A stretch of 64,000 nt of DNA from Pseudomonadota bacterium. GTDB taxonomy: Bacteria; Desulfobacterota; Desulfovibrionia; Desulfovibrionales; Desulfovibrionaceae. Of this stretch, positions 25,200 through 32,784 are shown piece by piece. The stretch lies in NCBI GenBank assembly GCA_023419375.1, contig JAEZYD010000006.1, positions 1-64,000 on the forward strand, written 5' to 3'. A program made the translations under genes and the position numbers. Each line of letters starts with the position of its first letter. Within the stretch, counting starts at the first letter, position 1. The notes below the pieces were generated by a model. That model worked only from the letters and a program-made list of their open reading frames with translations, did not search any database and had not been told where the DNA came from.

Positions 25200-25949
25200 A
25201 TGAAATTCAGCGGCAATATTGCCATAGTTACAGGCGCCTCCACCGGAGTAGGCGAAGCCATCGCTCAGGAGCTTTATAACTGCGGGCGTACAGTGGTCAT
25301 AACTGCCAGGAACAGCGCAGCTATCGAGGCCACGGCGCGGAACATGGATCCATCCGGACAACGCGTTTTCCCCATGACTACAGATGTCAAAGACCACACT
25401 TCCGTTAAAAGCCTGATTGATTCCGTCATGGAACAGTTTGGAAGAATCGACTATCTTGTGAACAATGCGGGCATAACCGGGCCGCACGGCGTCTCCATAT
25501 GCGATTATGACGTGGCGGATTGGCAGGAAGTCATCCAGACTGACCTGAGCGGTGTTTTTTACGGGATGAAGTATGCCATTCCCGCCATGCTCAAAAACGG
25601 AGGCGGAGCGGTGGTCAATCTTTCCGCCGTCAACGGCATGGTGGGAATTGCGGGGATTGCCCCGTACACTTGCGCAAAACATGGCGTTGTGGGGTTGACG
25701 CAATCGGTTGCGCTGGAATTTGCAGAAAAAGGTGTACGTGTAAATGCCTTGGCCCCAGGCTATGTTGATACACCCAGAATGAAGGAATTGCCGGAAAGCG
25801 TTCGGCAGATGATGGCAGAATCTCACCCCATGAAACGGATGGCGAAACCCGAAGAGGTAGGCAAGCTGGCGGCATTTTTGCTTTCGGATGAAGCCTCGTT
25901 CATTACCGGCGGTTGTTATACTGTGGATGGTGGCTACACTGCGCAATAG
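25200..25949 (+). CDS. Short-chain dehydrogenase/reductase (FabG-like)
   Basis: 249 aa. Classical SDR features are TGASTGVGEAIA for the cofactor loop, NNAG at about residue 89, an active-site Ser in VNLSAVNGM, YTCAK as the catalytic Tyr/Lys pair and APGYVDTP after it. A C-terminal GGCYTVDGGY matches 3-oxoacyl-ACP-reductase-like members. It reduces or oxidises a hydroxyl/keto pair with NAD(P). The partner MarR gene suggests induction by its substrate or a toxic carbonyl; the substrate is unknown. Confidence 0.88.
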   Translation: MKFSGNIAIVTGASTGVGEAIAQELYNCGRTVVITARNSAAIEATARNMDPSGQRVFPMTTDVKDHTSVKSLIDSVMEQFGRIDYLVNNAGITGPHGVSICDYDVADWQEVIQTDLSGVFYGMKYAIPAMLKNGGGAVVNLSAVNGMVGIAGIAPYTCAKHGVVGLTQSVALEFAEKGVRVNALAPGYVDTPRMKELPESVRQMMAESHPMKRMAKPEEVGKLAAFLLSDEASFITGGCYTVDGGYTAQ

Positions 25950-25985
25950 CGCGGAACGCCTCTCCCCCCGCGGTTTTATAAGAAA

Positions 25986-26014
25986 GGCCCGTGAACCACA
26001 AAGGTTCACGGGTC
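25986..26014. terminator. Bidirectional terminator between SDR and DD-carboxypeptidase
   Basis: 12-bp arms GGCCCGTGAACC and GGTTCACGGGTC around ACAAA, between two convergent genes. Short A- and T-rich flanks are present. Confidence 0.75.
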
Positions 26015-26040
26015 TTCAAAATTTCCAGTTGGGTTTTGCG

Positions 26041-27183
26041 TTAGCTGGCGTTGTTGGCAACGCGGCGGGCTGCCTGCCCGTCATTGTCATTGCTGCGCTG
26101 GCGGGCGACCTTTTCCACGCTCTTCTTTTTGTTCTTGGCCGTCTTGGTTGCCTTGGCCTGCTTGCTGTGGCTGGTTGCCTTGGCGCGGTGCAGGGTCTGC
26201 GTGGCCTCGCCCCGGTCGTTTCCGGCAAACTGATGGTATGCCTCGCGGGCATTTTTGCGGATGTCGGGGTGATACTTTTCGCGCGGCAGGGTGTCCAGAG
26301 CGGCCACCACTGTGGGGGCCTCGTTGTTGCACACTTCAAAGCCAGCATCCAGCAGGCGGAAGGCCTCAATGCTGCGAATCTGCGAATCGGGCGCGCCCAT
26401 AATAACAGCCAGCAGGCGTTTGTCGCCCTTGAGAGCCGTGAAAACCATGTTGTAGCCCGAAGCGTTGATCCAGCCGGTTTTAAGGCCGTCCGCGCCAGGA
26501 TACTGCCCAAGCAAGGGGTTCTTGTTCCAGGTGACGCGGCCCCGGTAGTTCAGCACATGGGTGTTATGGAAGCGCAGCGCATCGGGGTAGGCATGCAGAT
26601 AGGCGCGGGCAAGGGTCAGCATGTCGCGAGCGGTGGTGTACTGCCCCTTGGCCGGGAGGCCATGCGGATTGACAAAGTAGCTGTCGCGCATGCCCAGATC
26701 GCGGGCCTTGGCATTCATCATGTTGATGAACGCGGGCACGGAGCCGCCCACATACTCGGCCATTGCCGTGCTGGCGTCGTTGCCGGAAGAAACAGCCATG
26801 CCCGTGAGGAGCTGCTCAAGCGTGACCTGCTCATTCTCGTTGAGGCCCATGCGCGAGCCGCCGGTGCGGGCCGCATTGCGGCTGATCGTGGTGGTATTGT
26901 CAATGCGGGCCAGGCCTGAGTTGATCTGATCCATGGCAAGAAACATGGACATGATCTTGGTCAGCGAGGCAGGGGGAATGCGCTGGTCGGCATTTTGCTC
27001 AAAAAGTATGGCGTCGCGGTCAAGGTCGTATAAAATGGCGGAACATACGCCCAAGGAACTTTGCGGCGGAACGGCCGGTGCCGAAACAGCAGCGCCTGGG
27101 TGTGACAGAAGAGCTGCACAAAGCAGGCCGACGATGGCAAAGAGCGTGCGGAGCGGCAGGCAAAAACGACGGGTGCTGGTCAT
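26041..27183 (-). CDS. dacA: D-alanyl-D-alanine carboxypeptidase (PBP5/6-like, peptidase S11)
   Basis: 380 aa with an N-terminal signal sequence (about 1-35). The active-site triad motifs are S73-LT-K76 (PASLTKIM), SGN in AVSSGNDAST and KTG in DGLKTGWINASGY. It removes the terminal D-Ala from peptidoglycan pentapeptides in the periplasm. After the catalytic domain there is no recognisable PBP5_C domain or amphipathic anchor. Instead the last 60 or so residues are a highly basic Lys/Ala/Ser tail, which may bind wall polymers or membrane. Confidence 0.9.
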   Translation of the reverse strand: MTSTRRFCLPLRTLFAIVGLLCAALLSHPGAAVSAPAVPPQSSLGVCSAILYDLDRDAILFEQNADQRIPPASLTKIMSMFLAMDQINSGLARIDNTTTISRNAARTGGSRMGLNENEQVTLEQLLTGMAVSSGNDASTAMAEYVGGSVPAFINMMNAKARDLGMRDSYFVNPHGLPAKGQYTTARDMLTLARAYLHAYPDALRFHNTHVLNYRGRVTWNKNPLLGQYPGADGLKTGWINASGYNMVFTALKGDKRLLAVIMGAPDSQIRSIEAFRLLDAGFEVCNNEAPTVVAALDTLPREKYHPDIRKNAREAYHQFAGNDRGEATQTLHRAKATSHSKQAKATKTAKNKKKSVEKVARQRSNDNDGQAARRVANNAS

Positions 27184-27740
27184 GCACAGTCCTTATGCGT
27201 TGGCTGGACGTCAAGCCTCAAGTGCGCTGCGCTACGCGGCTGCAACGGCTTGGCCGTGGGGTCGCGGGCGTATGTGTTGAGGAAAGCCACGAGAAAAAGT
27301 TTAGAGATTTGCTAAATGGAACAACGCAATGCTTGTGTACTAAAGATGGGCAGTTATGGCAAGCAGGCAGTGCTCCCCCACTTTGCGTGATTTTTGCGCG
27401 ATATTGCGTTGGCCCATTCGGCCAGCTGTTACATCCACTCCATTGCCGGTCATGTCGAGGGGCAAGTGATTCATTGCCTGGTCTGGTGATTTATGAATAA
27501 TCGATAAATAATTGCAGGTTTGCGATTATTCATTTCTGAAATAACAAGTAGAATGCTTTTGTCACAGGTATTGCATACTATGCCAGTGCATGGGGGGCGT
27601 ACAATGGATGACTGCACGCTTATCATGGCCGTAAAAAAATGACTGACGTGTCATTGATTTTTTGCAACATACAAAGTGACTATTGAATGGTGTGCAGCAC
27701 GTAATATCCGAAAGACATGAAATATGGCAAGGAGGCTACA
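27184..27740. other. A+T-rich intergenic region before the methyltransferase
   Basis: 557 nt without a supported gene. It contains the inverted repeat 27493-27533 and a shorter palindrome at 27639-27654 (ATGAC, 6 nt, GTCAT), both likely regulatory sites for the divergent dacA or the methyltransferase. Confidence 0.5.
27493..27533. promoter_or_regulatory. Inverted repeat, possible operator
   Basis: 11-bp perfect arms ATGAATAATCG and CGATTATTCAT separated by 19 nt of A+T-rich DNA, about 210-250 nt upstream of the methyltransferase start. No T-run follows, so an operator is more likely than a terminator. Confidence 0.45.
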
Positions 27741-28490
27741 ATGTTGGATATCCCACGTATTTTTACCATTACGGAAAGCGAACACCGCATCCATAATCCG
27801 TATACTCCAGAAAAGCTTGCGACCCTCGGGGCTGCGCTGCGTCTTAAACCGGGAACCCGCGTGCTCGACCTTGGCAGCGGCTCGGGGGAAATGCTCTGCA
27901 CATGGGCGCGCGATTACAGCATCACAGGCCTTGGCATAGACATGAGCCCCCTGTTTTGCGGGCAGGCACGGCTCCGCGCGCAAGAGTTGGGCGTTGCCGG
28001 CCAGGTGGAGTTTATCCACGCTGACGCTGCGGGCTACGTTGCGGCTGAAAAGGTTGATCTGGCCGCCTGCGTTGGGGCCACATGGATAGGCGGCGGCGTT
28101 GCGGGCACCATTGAGCTTTTGACGCAAAGCCTTTGCCCCGGCGGGATCATCCTCATTGGCGAGCCCTACTGGCGCTGTATGCCGCCCACGGAAGACATTG
28201 CCCAGGGCTGCGGCGCAACGGCTGTTGCCGACTTTCTCACCTTGCCCAAGCTCATCGAATCCTTCGGTGAACTTGGTTATGATGTTGTGGAAATGGTTCT
28301 GGCAAATCAGGATGGCTGGGACAGGTACGAAGCTGCCAAGTGGCTGACCATGCGGCGCTGGCTTGAGGCCAACCCGGATGACGCCTTTGCCAAGGAAGTT
28401 CGCGACCAGATGACCAACGAGCCAAAGCGTTATGCCATGTATACGCGCGAATACCTTGGTTGGGGCGTGTTCGCGCTCATGGCGCGGTAA
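27741..28490 (+). CDS. Class I SAM-dependent methyltransferase
   Basis: 249 aa from ATG 27741, chosen for the AAGGAGG site 6 nt upstream. Motif I is VLDLGSGSGEML (about 44-55), followed by the acidic residue in GIDMSP and a post-II loop LCPGGIILIGEP. The substrate is not evident; the fold resembles small-molecule methyltransferases. It stands alone, with a long A+T-rich leader containing inverted repeats and a strong terminator behind it, so it is probably separately regulated. Confidence 0.82.
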   Translation: MLDIPRIFTITESEHRIHNPYTPEKLATLGAALRLKPGTRVLDLGSGSGEMLCTWARDYSITGLGIDMSPLFCGQARLRAQELGVAGQVEFIHADAAGYVAAEKVDLAACVGATWIGGGVAGTIELLTQSLCPGGIILIGEPYWRCMPPTEDIAQGCGATAVADFLTLPKLIESFGELGYDVVEMVLANQDGWDRYEAAKWLTMRRWLEANPDDAFAKEVRDQMTNEPKRYAMYTREYLGWGVFALMAR

Positions 28491-28509
28491 TCAACAACTA
28501 CAGACATAA

Positions 28510-28550
28510 CAAAGCCGGTGCTTTCGCAAAAATCGAAAGCACCGACTTTG
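28510..28550. terminator. Bidirectional rho-independent terminator
   Basis: A 17-bp stem with one mismatch (CAAAGCCGGTGCTTTCG and complement) and a 7-nt loop, followed by TTTT on the plus strand. It separates the methyltransferase from convergent ahbA. Confidence 0.88.
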
Positions 28551-28574
28551 TTTTCAATGGGCTGTTGCAGTATT

Positions 28575-29081
28575 TCAGGCGTCTGCATCCATGCGAAAAT
28601 CCACACGGATTTTATACAGTTTGGTGGCAGGCAGGTTAAGAATGGCAATGCCGGTGGCCTCGGTGAGGGCATCAAGCGTGGCCTGGCTTTCCTCCCGCGA
28701 GGGGCTGATAAGCGTGAACCAGATGTTGTAGGCATGCTCGCGCAGATAGTTGTGCGTCACGCCGGGGCAGGCGTTTACCCGCGCCACAAAGTCGTCCATC
28801 TTGTCATCCGGCACCTTGGCGGCGCACAGGGTGGACACAAAGCCCAGCTTGGCCGACTGGAAGTTGGCCCCCAGACGGCGGATGATCTTGCGGGCCTTGA
28901 GGCCGCGCACACGTTCGAGCGCTTCTTCCTCACCGATGCCGAGCATCTGGCCCAGATCTGCATAGGGGCGCGGGGTGAGGGGAAAGCCTGTCTGGATGAT
29001 ATCCAGCAGCTGGCGGTCAACGCTGTCCATCAGCGTTTCGGTGGGGGCAGGGGTGGCCGCGTGGGCCGTGGGCTGCGTCAT
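28575..29081 (-). CDS. ahbA: Siroheme decarboxylase subunit (AhbA/NirD-like)
   Basis: 168 aa from ATG 29081 (AGGAAC upstream). An Lrp/AsnC-like helix-turn-helix half (about 20-75, DRQLLDIIQTGFPL and LERVRGLKARKIIRRLG) is followed by a ferredoxin-like half with GVTHNYLREHAYNIWFT, the conserved segment of siroheme decarboxylases. AhbA and AhbB together remove two carboxyl groups from siroheme to give 12,18-didecarboxysiroheme, the second step from siroheme to heme. Only one of the pair is present here; AhbA versus AhbB is judged by length and could be reversed. It ends the hemB-ahbD-ahbA operon. Confidence 0.82.
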   Translation of the reverse strand: MTQPTAHAATPAPTETLMDSVDRQLLDIIQTGFPLTPRPYADLGQMLGIGEEEALERVRGLKARKIIRRLGANFQSAKLGFVSTLCAAKVPDDKMDDFVARVNACPGVTHNYLREHAYNIWFTLISPSREESQATLDALTEATGIAILNLPATKLYKIRVDFRMDADA

Positions 29082-29098
29082 GGCGTTCCTCGTGTGGC

Positions 29099-30328
29099 TC
29101 AGGGGTTTTCCTTGCGGCGCAGTTTGGCCGGAATATAGGTGCACAGGGGTTCTTCACCCATGTGATCGCCGTCCATGCTGTGGGCTCGGGCGCGGCAGCC
29201 GCCGCAGACCTTGTGGTATTCGCACACGCCGCACTTGCCCGTGTAACAGGACTGGTCGCGGAACTGCAAAAAGTATTTGCTCTCGCGCCAGATCTGCGGA
29301 AAGGGCGTTTCGCGCACGTTGCCGCAGTTCAGTTCAAGGTAGCCGCAGGGCTGTACCTGCCCTACGTGGCTGATAAAGCAAAACCCCGTGCCGCCAAGGC
29401 AGCCGCGGGTGAGCGCGTCCATGCCGAAGGTTTCGGGCGTAACGCTGATGCCTTCCTCCTTGGCGCGCTGGCGCATGATGCGGTAGTAGTGCGGCGCGCA
29501 GGTGGCCTTGAGGTGCATGCTGGTGCTCTTGCGGAAATCATACAGCCAGTGCAGCACGTCCTCGTATTCCTGCGCGGTGATGACCTGATCGGCCAGGCCG
29601 GAGGCGCGGCCCATGGGCACCAGCAAAAAGATGTGCCATGCGGCAGCGCCGATGCGCTCGCACAGTTCGAATATCTTTTTGAAGCTGCTCAGATTGTTGC
29701 GCGTGACCGTGGTGTTGATCTGAAAGGGCACGCCCACGGATTTGAGGTATTCGATGCCGCGCAGCGAAGCTTCAAACGCGCCGGGTACGCCCCGGAAGCT
29801 GTCGTGGCTGGCGGCGTCCGGCCCGTCAATGGAGATGGAGCAGCGGTTGACCCCGGCATCCTTGATTTTTTGCGCATTCTCGGGGGTTATGAGGGTGCCG
29901 TTGGGCGAAAAGGCGCAGGGCAGCCCCTTGCTGTTGGCATAGGCCACCAGCTCGTACACATCGGCCCGCATCATGGGGTCGCCGCCGGTAAAGATGATGA
30001 TGGGCTTGCCCACCTGCGGAAAGGTATCAATGAGAGCCTTGGCTTCCTCGGTAGAAAGCTCGCCGGGGTAGGGCTCCGTGTGGGCTTCGGCACGGCAGTG
30101 CTTGCAGGCCAGATTGCAGGAGCGGGTCACTTCCCAGGCGATGAGGCGACAGGCGGGGCTGCCGTCTTCAAGGGTGCGCAGGGGGGCGGATATGCCGTCC
30201 GGATGCCCGGAGGAAGGATTGCCCGCAGCACCTGCGGGGTGCCCGCCCGGATGGCCAGCGGGATGCCCGCCGGGATGGCCTGCGGAGTGTCCTGCGGGGT
30301 GCCCCATGTTGTGAGGATGATTGCTCAT
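29099..30328 (-). CDS. ahbD: Heme b synthase AhbD (radical SAM/SPASM) with His-Pro-Gly-rich N-terminus
   Basis: 409 aa. The start ATG at 30328 shares a base with the hemB stop (TAATG), indicating coupling. The radical SAM cluster is C71-x3-C75-x2-C78 in EVTRSCNLACKHCRAEAH, followed by IIIFTGGDPMMR. The C-terminal SPASM-like region has many cysteines, including CYTGKCGVCEYHKVCGGC. AhbD converts Fe-coproporphyrin III to heme by oxidative decarboxylation of two propionates. Residues 9-33 are repeats of HPAG/HPGG units, extended to about 44, giving at least eight histidines before the catalytic domain; this is not part of the usual fold. Distinguished from AhbC by the motif set and the neighbouring AhbC gene. 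Confidence 0.9.
   Translation of the reverse strand: MSNHPHNMGHPAGHSAGHPGGHPAGHPGGHPAGAAGNPSSGHPDGISAPLRTLEDGSPACRLIAWEVTRSCNLACKHCRAEAHTEPYPGELSTEEAKALIDTFPQVGKPIIIFTGGDPMMRADVYELVAYANSKGLPCAFSPNGTLITPENAQKIKDAGVNRCSISIDGPDAASHDSFRGVPGAFEASLRGIEYLKSVGVPFQINTTVTRNNLSSFKKIFELCERIGAAAWHIFLLVPMGRASGLADQVITAQEYEDVLHWLYDFRKSTSMHLKATCAPHYYRIMRQRAKEEGISVTPETFGMDALTRGCLGGTGFCFISHVGQVQPCGYLELNCGNVRETPFPQIWRESKYFLQFRDQSCYTGKCGVCEYHKVCGGCRARAHSMDGDHMGEEPLCTYIPAKLRRKENP
30230..30304 (-). repeat. 12-bp tandem repeats coding HPxG units
   Basis: Six or so degenerate 12-bp units encode four-residue His-Pro-Ala/Gly-Gly repeats at residues 9-33 of AhbD. Slippage could vary the number. Confidence 0.75.
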
Positions 30329-31314
30329 TATCGTGCCAGTCCTTCTCGCAGGATGGTTTCTGTAAAGTAGGTGATGATCATGTCCGCCCCGGCGCGCTTC
30401 AGACCCGTGAGGGATTCCAGCATGACGGCGCGCTCGTCGATCCAGCCGTTGAGGCCCGCCGCGCGGATCATGGAGTATTCGCCGCTCACCTGATAGGCGC
30501 ACAGGGGTACGCTGGTATTGTCGCGCACGGTGCGGATGATGTCGCTGTAAGGCCCGGCGGGCTTCACAATCAGGGCGTCCGCGCCTTCTTCAAGGTCGGC
30601 AAAGGCCTCAAGCAGGGCTTCGCGGGCATTGGCCGGGTCCATCTGGTAGGATTTGCGGTCGCCGCAGGCCGGGGCGCTTTCCGCCGCTTCGCGGAAGGGG
30701 CCGTAGTAGGCCGAGGCGTATTTGACGGCATAGGACATGATGGGCGTTGTCGTGAGGTCGCCTTCGTCCAGCGCCTCGCGGATGGCGGCTACCCGGCCAT
30801 CCATCATGTCGGAGGGGGCCACCATATCCGCGCCTGCTTCCACATGGCTCACCGCTGTTTTGGCAAGCAGGGGCAGGGTGGCGTCGTTGTTCACTTCGCC
30901 CGAGGGCATGAGTATGCCGCAATGCCCGTGGCTCATGTATTCGCACAGGCAGACGTCTGTGATGACGTAAAGCTTGGGCCAGCGGTGCTTGAGCAGGCGC
31001 ACGGCCTCCTGCACGATGCCGTCTTCGGCATAAGCGCCGGAGGCGTATTCGTCCTTGAGTTCAGGAATGCCGAAAAGAATGATGGATTTCAGGCCCGTAT
31101 CCACGGCCTTTTCCACCTGCTTTTCCAGTTCGGCAAGGCTGAGCTGAAACTGGCCGGGCATGGAGCCTATTTCTTTGCGAAAGCCCTTGTCGTCAGTTTC
31201 CACAACGAAGTAGGGCATGATGCAGTCTTCAACCAGAAGGGGCGGGGTTTCGCGTACTATGGAGCGCAGTTCCGGGGTGGCGCGAAGGCGGCGGCCTCTA
31301 TGGAATGTGGTCAT
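30328..31314 (-). CDS. hemB: Delta-aminolevulinic acid dehydratase (porphobilinogen synthase)
   Basis: 328 aa. The metal-binding cysteine segment is TDVCLCEYMSHGHCG, the two Schiff-base lysines lie in SYAVKYAS and LIVKPAG, and the substrate-site YQVSGEYSMI is intact. It condenses two 5-aminolevulinate molecules to porphobilinogen, the common step toward siroheme, cobalamin and heme. It sits directly upstream of ahbD, linking early and late steps of the siroheme-dependent heme route. The first 30 or so residues are normal for the family, so the ATG at 31314 with AGGACA upstream is accepted. Confidence 0.95.
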   Translation of the reverse strand: MTTFHRGRRLRATPELRSIVRETPPLLVEDCIMPYFVVETDDKGFRKEIGSMPGQFQLSLAELEKQVEKAVDTGLKSIILFGIPELKDEYASGAYAEDGIVQEAVRLLKHRWPKLYVITDVCLCEYMSHGHCGILMPSGEVNNDATLPLLAKTAVSHVEAGADMVAPSDMMDGRVAAIREALDEGDLTTTPIMSYAVKYASAYYGPFREAAESAPACGDRKSYQMDPANAREALLEAFADLEEGADALIVKPAGPYSDIIRTVRDNTSVPLCAYQVSGEYSMIRAAGLNGWIDERAVMLESLTGLKRAGADMIITYFTETILREGLAR

Positions 31315-31493
31315 GGCTGTTGTCCTTTATTCTGCGAGTTGCAGGTCGGTGCTTGGCCAGCCTGTGCGGCAATGCTGCCGGTGATGCAGTAAATGTTATG
31401 TATGGCAAAGACGCGGCAGCCGTCACTGTTGCTGTTTGCACAGCGGCTGCCGGGCGCTTTGCGCACTATCAGTATGCCCTTGTGTCCGTATAA

Positions 31494-31548
31494 AAAACAA
31501 GCGGCGCGCCGGGGCGGAACGTAGCGGGCTACGACCGGGGCGCGCCGC
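31494..31548 (-). terminator. Terminator after ahbC
   Basis: 10-bp arms GCGGCGCGCC and complement with an inner pairing region, followed on the minus strand by TTGTTTTTTATA. It separates ahbC from the hemB operon, so hemB likely has its own promoter in 31315-31490. Confidence 0.8.
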
Positions 31549-31589
31549 CATGCTTGCACATTCAGCGGGAAAAGGGCTGCGCCGAAGCG

Positions 31590-32774
31590 CTATTTAATGC
31601 CGATTTCCTCATCAGTCAGATAACAGGCAGGGTCCTGAGCCCATTCGTCGCCGTAATAGGCTTCTGCGCGGGCGCGGAAGTTGCCGCCGCAGATGTTCAG
31701 GAACTGGCACTTGGCGCAACGGCCCTTGACGTGGGTCTTCTTGTCTTTGAGCTTGTGCAGCAGTTCGATCTGCGGGTCGTCCCAAATCTGCGAGAAGGGG
31801 CGTTCCAGCACGTTGCCAAAGGTGTGGTCGCGCCAGAACTGGTCGGCGTGAACCTTGCCGTCCCACGAAATACAGCCGATGCCGCGACCAGAACTGTTGC
31901 CCTCGTTGTACTGCAAAAGTTCAAAAACTTCTTCGGCCCGTTTGGGATCTTCGCGCTTCATGCGCATCCACACATAGGGGCCGTCAGCGTGGTTGTCCAC
32001 AGTGAGGATTTCCTTGGGCTTGCCGGCGTCAAAAAGGGCGCGGGTTTCGTCCATGATGAGATCAATCACCTGACGGGTTTCGGCGTGATCCAGATCTTCC
32101 TTGATCAGTTCGGAGCCACGGCCAGAGTACACCAGGTGGTAGAAGCAGGCGCGGGGCACTTCCAGATCCTTGAGCAGGCGGAAGATACCGGGAATTTCAG
32201 ACACGTTGCGCTTGTTGATGGTAAAGCGCAGGCCCACTTTGAGGCCTTCGGCCTGACAGTTGGCAATGCCTTCGAGCGCTTTTTTGAAAGCACCGGGCAC
32301 GCCGCGAAACTTGTCGTGCACCGCTTCCATGCCGTCCAGCGAAATACCAACGTAGGAAAGCCCCACTTCCTTGAGTTCGCGGGCCTTTTCCTTGGTGATA
32401 AGCGTGCCGTTGGTGGAAATAACCGCGCGCATGCCTTTGGATGTGGCGTGGCTGGCAAGCTCCACCAGATCCTTGCGCACCAGCGGTTCGCCGCCGGAGA
32501 ACAACATGACCGGCGCGCCGTAGGCCGCCAGATCATCGATCATGGTTTTGGCCTGAACGGTATTGATATCGTCCAAACCGTCAACTTCAATGGCGTGGGC
32601 GTAGCAGTGCACGCATTTGAGGTTGCAGCGCTGGGTCATGTTCCAGACCACAACTGGCTTTTTATCTTTGGAGAACTGCAGCAGGTGCGAGGGCAGCTTG
32701 CCCGATTCGCGTCCGTAACGCAGGGCGTCGGAAGGCTCGACCTGTCCGCAATACAGCTTGGAAATGCCTATCAT
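31590..32774 (-). CDS. ahbC: Fe-coproporphyrin III synthase AhbC (12,18-didecarboxysiroheme deacetylase, radical SAM)
   Basis: 394 aa. The radical SAM motif is C50-x3-C54-x2-C57 (MTQRCNLKCVHCYA). The start ISKLYCGQVEPSDALRYGR is characteristic of AhbC and distinguishes it from AhbD. A second cysteine cluster near the end (CAKCQFLNICGGNF) forms the SPASM-type auxiliary site. It removes the two acetate side chains from 12,18-didecarboxysiroheme to form Fe-coproporphyrin III. It lies 10 nt after alaS and is probably transcribed with alaS, then ended by the terminator before hemB. Confidence 0.9.
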   Translation of the reverse strand: MIGISKLYCGQVEPSDALRYGRESGKLPSHLLQFSKDKKPVVVWNMTQRCNLKCVHCYAHAIEVDGLDDINTVQAKTMIDDLAAYGAPVMLFSGGEPLVRKDLVELASHATSKGMRAVISTNGTLITKEKARELKEVGLSYVGISLDGMEAVHDKFRGVPGAFKKALEGIANCQAEGLKVGLRFTINKRNVSEIPGIFRLLKDLEVPRACFYHLVYSGRGSELIKEDLDHAETRQVIDLIMDETRALFDAGKPKEILTVDNHADGPYVWMRMKREDPKRAEEVFELLQYNEGNSSGRGIGCISWDGKVHADQFWRDHTFGNVLERPFSQIWDDPQIELLHKLKDKKTHVKGRCAKCQFLNICGGNFRARAEAYYGDEWAQDPACYLTDEEIGIK

Positions 32775-32784
32775 GGCCTTGTCC

